NCBI GenBank assembly: GCA_022340285.1
Contig: JAJDOG010000022.1
Coordinates: 186,001-250,000, forward strand
Source of the DNA: Betaproteobacteria bacterium
Lineage (GTDB): Bacteria; Pseudomonadota; Gammaproteobacteria; Burkholderiales; SG8-39
Reading direction: 5' to 3'
DNA: 64,000 nucleotides
In this document: positions 63,463 to 64,000 of the stretch, piece by piece
How the letters are laid out: each line of letters starts with the position of its first letter
Numbering within the stretch: the stretch's first letter is position 1
Program-made: the position numbers and the translations under genes
Notes under the pieces: generated by a model
Told to the model about the DNA's origin: nothing
The model's database searches: none
The model's input: only the letters and a program-made list of their open reading frames with translations

Positions 63463-64000
63463 CTAACCGCCGGGCTCGTGCGGTCGGATGAGCAATCCGG
63501 TCGTGGAGATGCGCACTTCGTACTCCATGGGCTGGTCCGCCGGGGCGAAGGTGGCGGAACCGTATTCGACGTCGAGGAGCGGCCGGAGGAGGCTGTACCG
63601 GGTGCGAAGATCGAACAGATCGAGCGGTTTCTCGGCGCCCAGCGAAAACACCGTGCGGGGACCGTCACGCTCCTTGTCGAGGGCTGCGTAGCGGCCCGCG
63701 ACCCGATCGAGCTCGTAAGCCGTATGGAGCCCGATGACGTTCGCGATCGGCTTCCACTTGAGCACGTGCGCGTCGACATAGATCTGATCGCCCCGCAAGG
63801 TGTAGTCGGCGGAACGGCCGTCGGGAAAACGGAAGTGCGCTGCAAAGACCTGCGGACCCGTGGGCTCCACGGCCACGCGCACGGCGACCGTCTCGCGGGT
63901 GAGCGCCTCGTAACCGATCGTCGAGACACTCAGCGTCGCAGCAAGCGCTGCACAGGCCAGCAAAGCGAGCGCGAAGACCCCGCGCAGCGTGAAACTGAAC
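63463..64000 (-). CDS. Membrane-anchored/exported protein of unknown function, 5' end outside window
   Basis: About 179 residues are visible and the frame stays open to the window edge. It starts with FTLRGVFALALLACAALAAT, a hydrophobic helix that is a signal or anchor, so little is missing. The domain that follows (AVEPTGPQVFAAHFRFPDGR, YTLRGDQIYVDAHVLKWKPI, YALDKERDGPRTVFSLGAEK) is beta-rich. LRGDQIYVDAHVLKWKP looks like a conserved core, but I do not recognise the family. Faces the exported protein upstream. Confidence 0.65.
   Translation of the reverse strand, partial: FSFTLRGVFALALLACAALAATLSVSTIGYEALTRETVAVRVAVEPTGPQVFAAHFRFPDGRSADYTLRGDQIYVDAHVLKWKPIANVIGLHTAYELDRVAGRYAALDKERDGPRTVFSLGAEKPLDLFDLRTRYSLLRPLLDVEYGSATFAPADQPMEYEVRISTTGLLIRPHEPGG

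Overview
The window reads as chromosomal DNA of a high-GC betaproteobacterium, probably Burkholderiales-like. The main reasons are conserved gene orders: glnE-ilvE-zinc finger-waaF, yhdP-nitrilase-tldD, dolP-diaA-yraN-lpoA facing rsmI, and hda-HAD-permease-ATPase-pcnB-folK-dgk-panC-panD. An A-type RNase P RNA and the DUF1269/DUF3025 proteins fit the same picture. Genes are densely packed with many 1-4 nt stop/start overlaps. I saw no tRNA, rRNA, IS element, prophage or CRISPR array. The species cannot be named from the sequence alone.

Layout. 1-8150: end of a TRAP transporter, an amidase, a small membrane protein, a universal stress protein, a 2-hydroxyacid dehydrogenase, a CbiX-like chelatase, an NTF2-like protein, a YheT-type hydrolase and a phosphomannomutase/phosphoglucomutase. 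8190-12540: an orphan UgpB-type binding protein, then birA-coaX-SPOR and rfaE2. 12600-22870: a cobalamin-binding MerR photoreceptor of the CarH/LitR type with a diiron protein gene behind it. Facing it is a long operon: a secreted small protein, folE2, an FAD amine oxidase-like protein, DUF1365, a cyclopropane-fatty-acid-synthase-like methyltransferase, a chalcone-isomerase-like protein, an MFS carrier, a DUF3833 lipoprotein, an SDR and an NTF2-like protein. Two mirror copies of TGTCTAGGACAA flank the promoter.

22889-28348: the envelope cluster dolP-diaA-yraN-lpoA, rsmI, pyrC and a DUF3025 protein. 28349-29945: a dispersed repeat, a DUF1269 membrane protein, a candidate small RNA on the minus strand with an orphan intrinsic terminator, and rnpB. 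30005-36650: a self-contained fatty-acyl assembly cluster of FabL, FabG, a long acyl carrier protein, a two-hotdog dehydratase, a full ketosynthase, a ketosynthase-like protein lacking the active-site cysteine, and a fusion of holo-ACP synthase to an LpxL-like acyltransferase. Its logic resembles the rhizobial acpXL-fabZXL-fabF2XL-fabF1XL-lpxXL system that builds a special long acyl chain and puts it on lipid A. The fused PPTase-acyltransferase is the most unusual gene in the window.

36828-43080 (minus): ybiB, waaF, zinc finger, ilvE, glnE. 43322-49753 (plus): yhdP, nitrilase, tldD. 49975-56956 (minus): hda through panD. 57148-64000: purM, two small secreted proteins, dnaE and two uncharacterised exported proteins, the last cut by the window end. 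The two most interesting systems are the CarH-controlled lipid/pterin operon and the fab-KS-AcpS/LpxL cluster.
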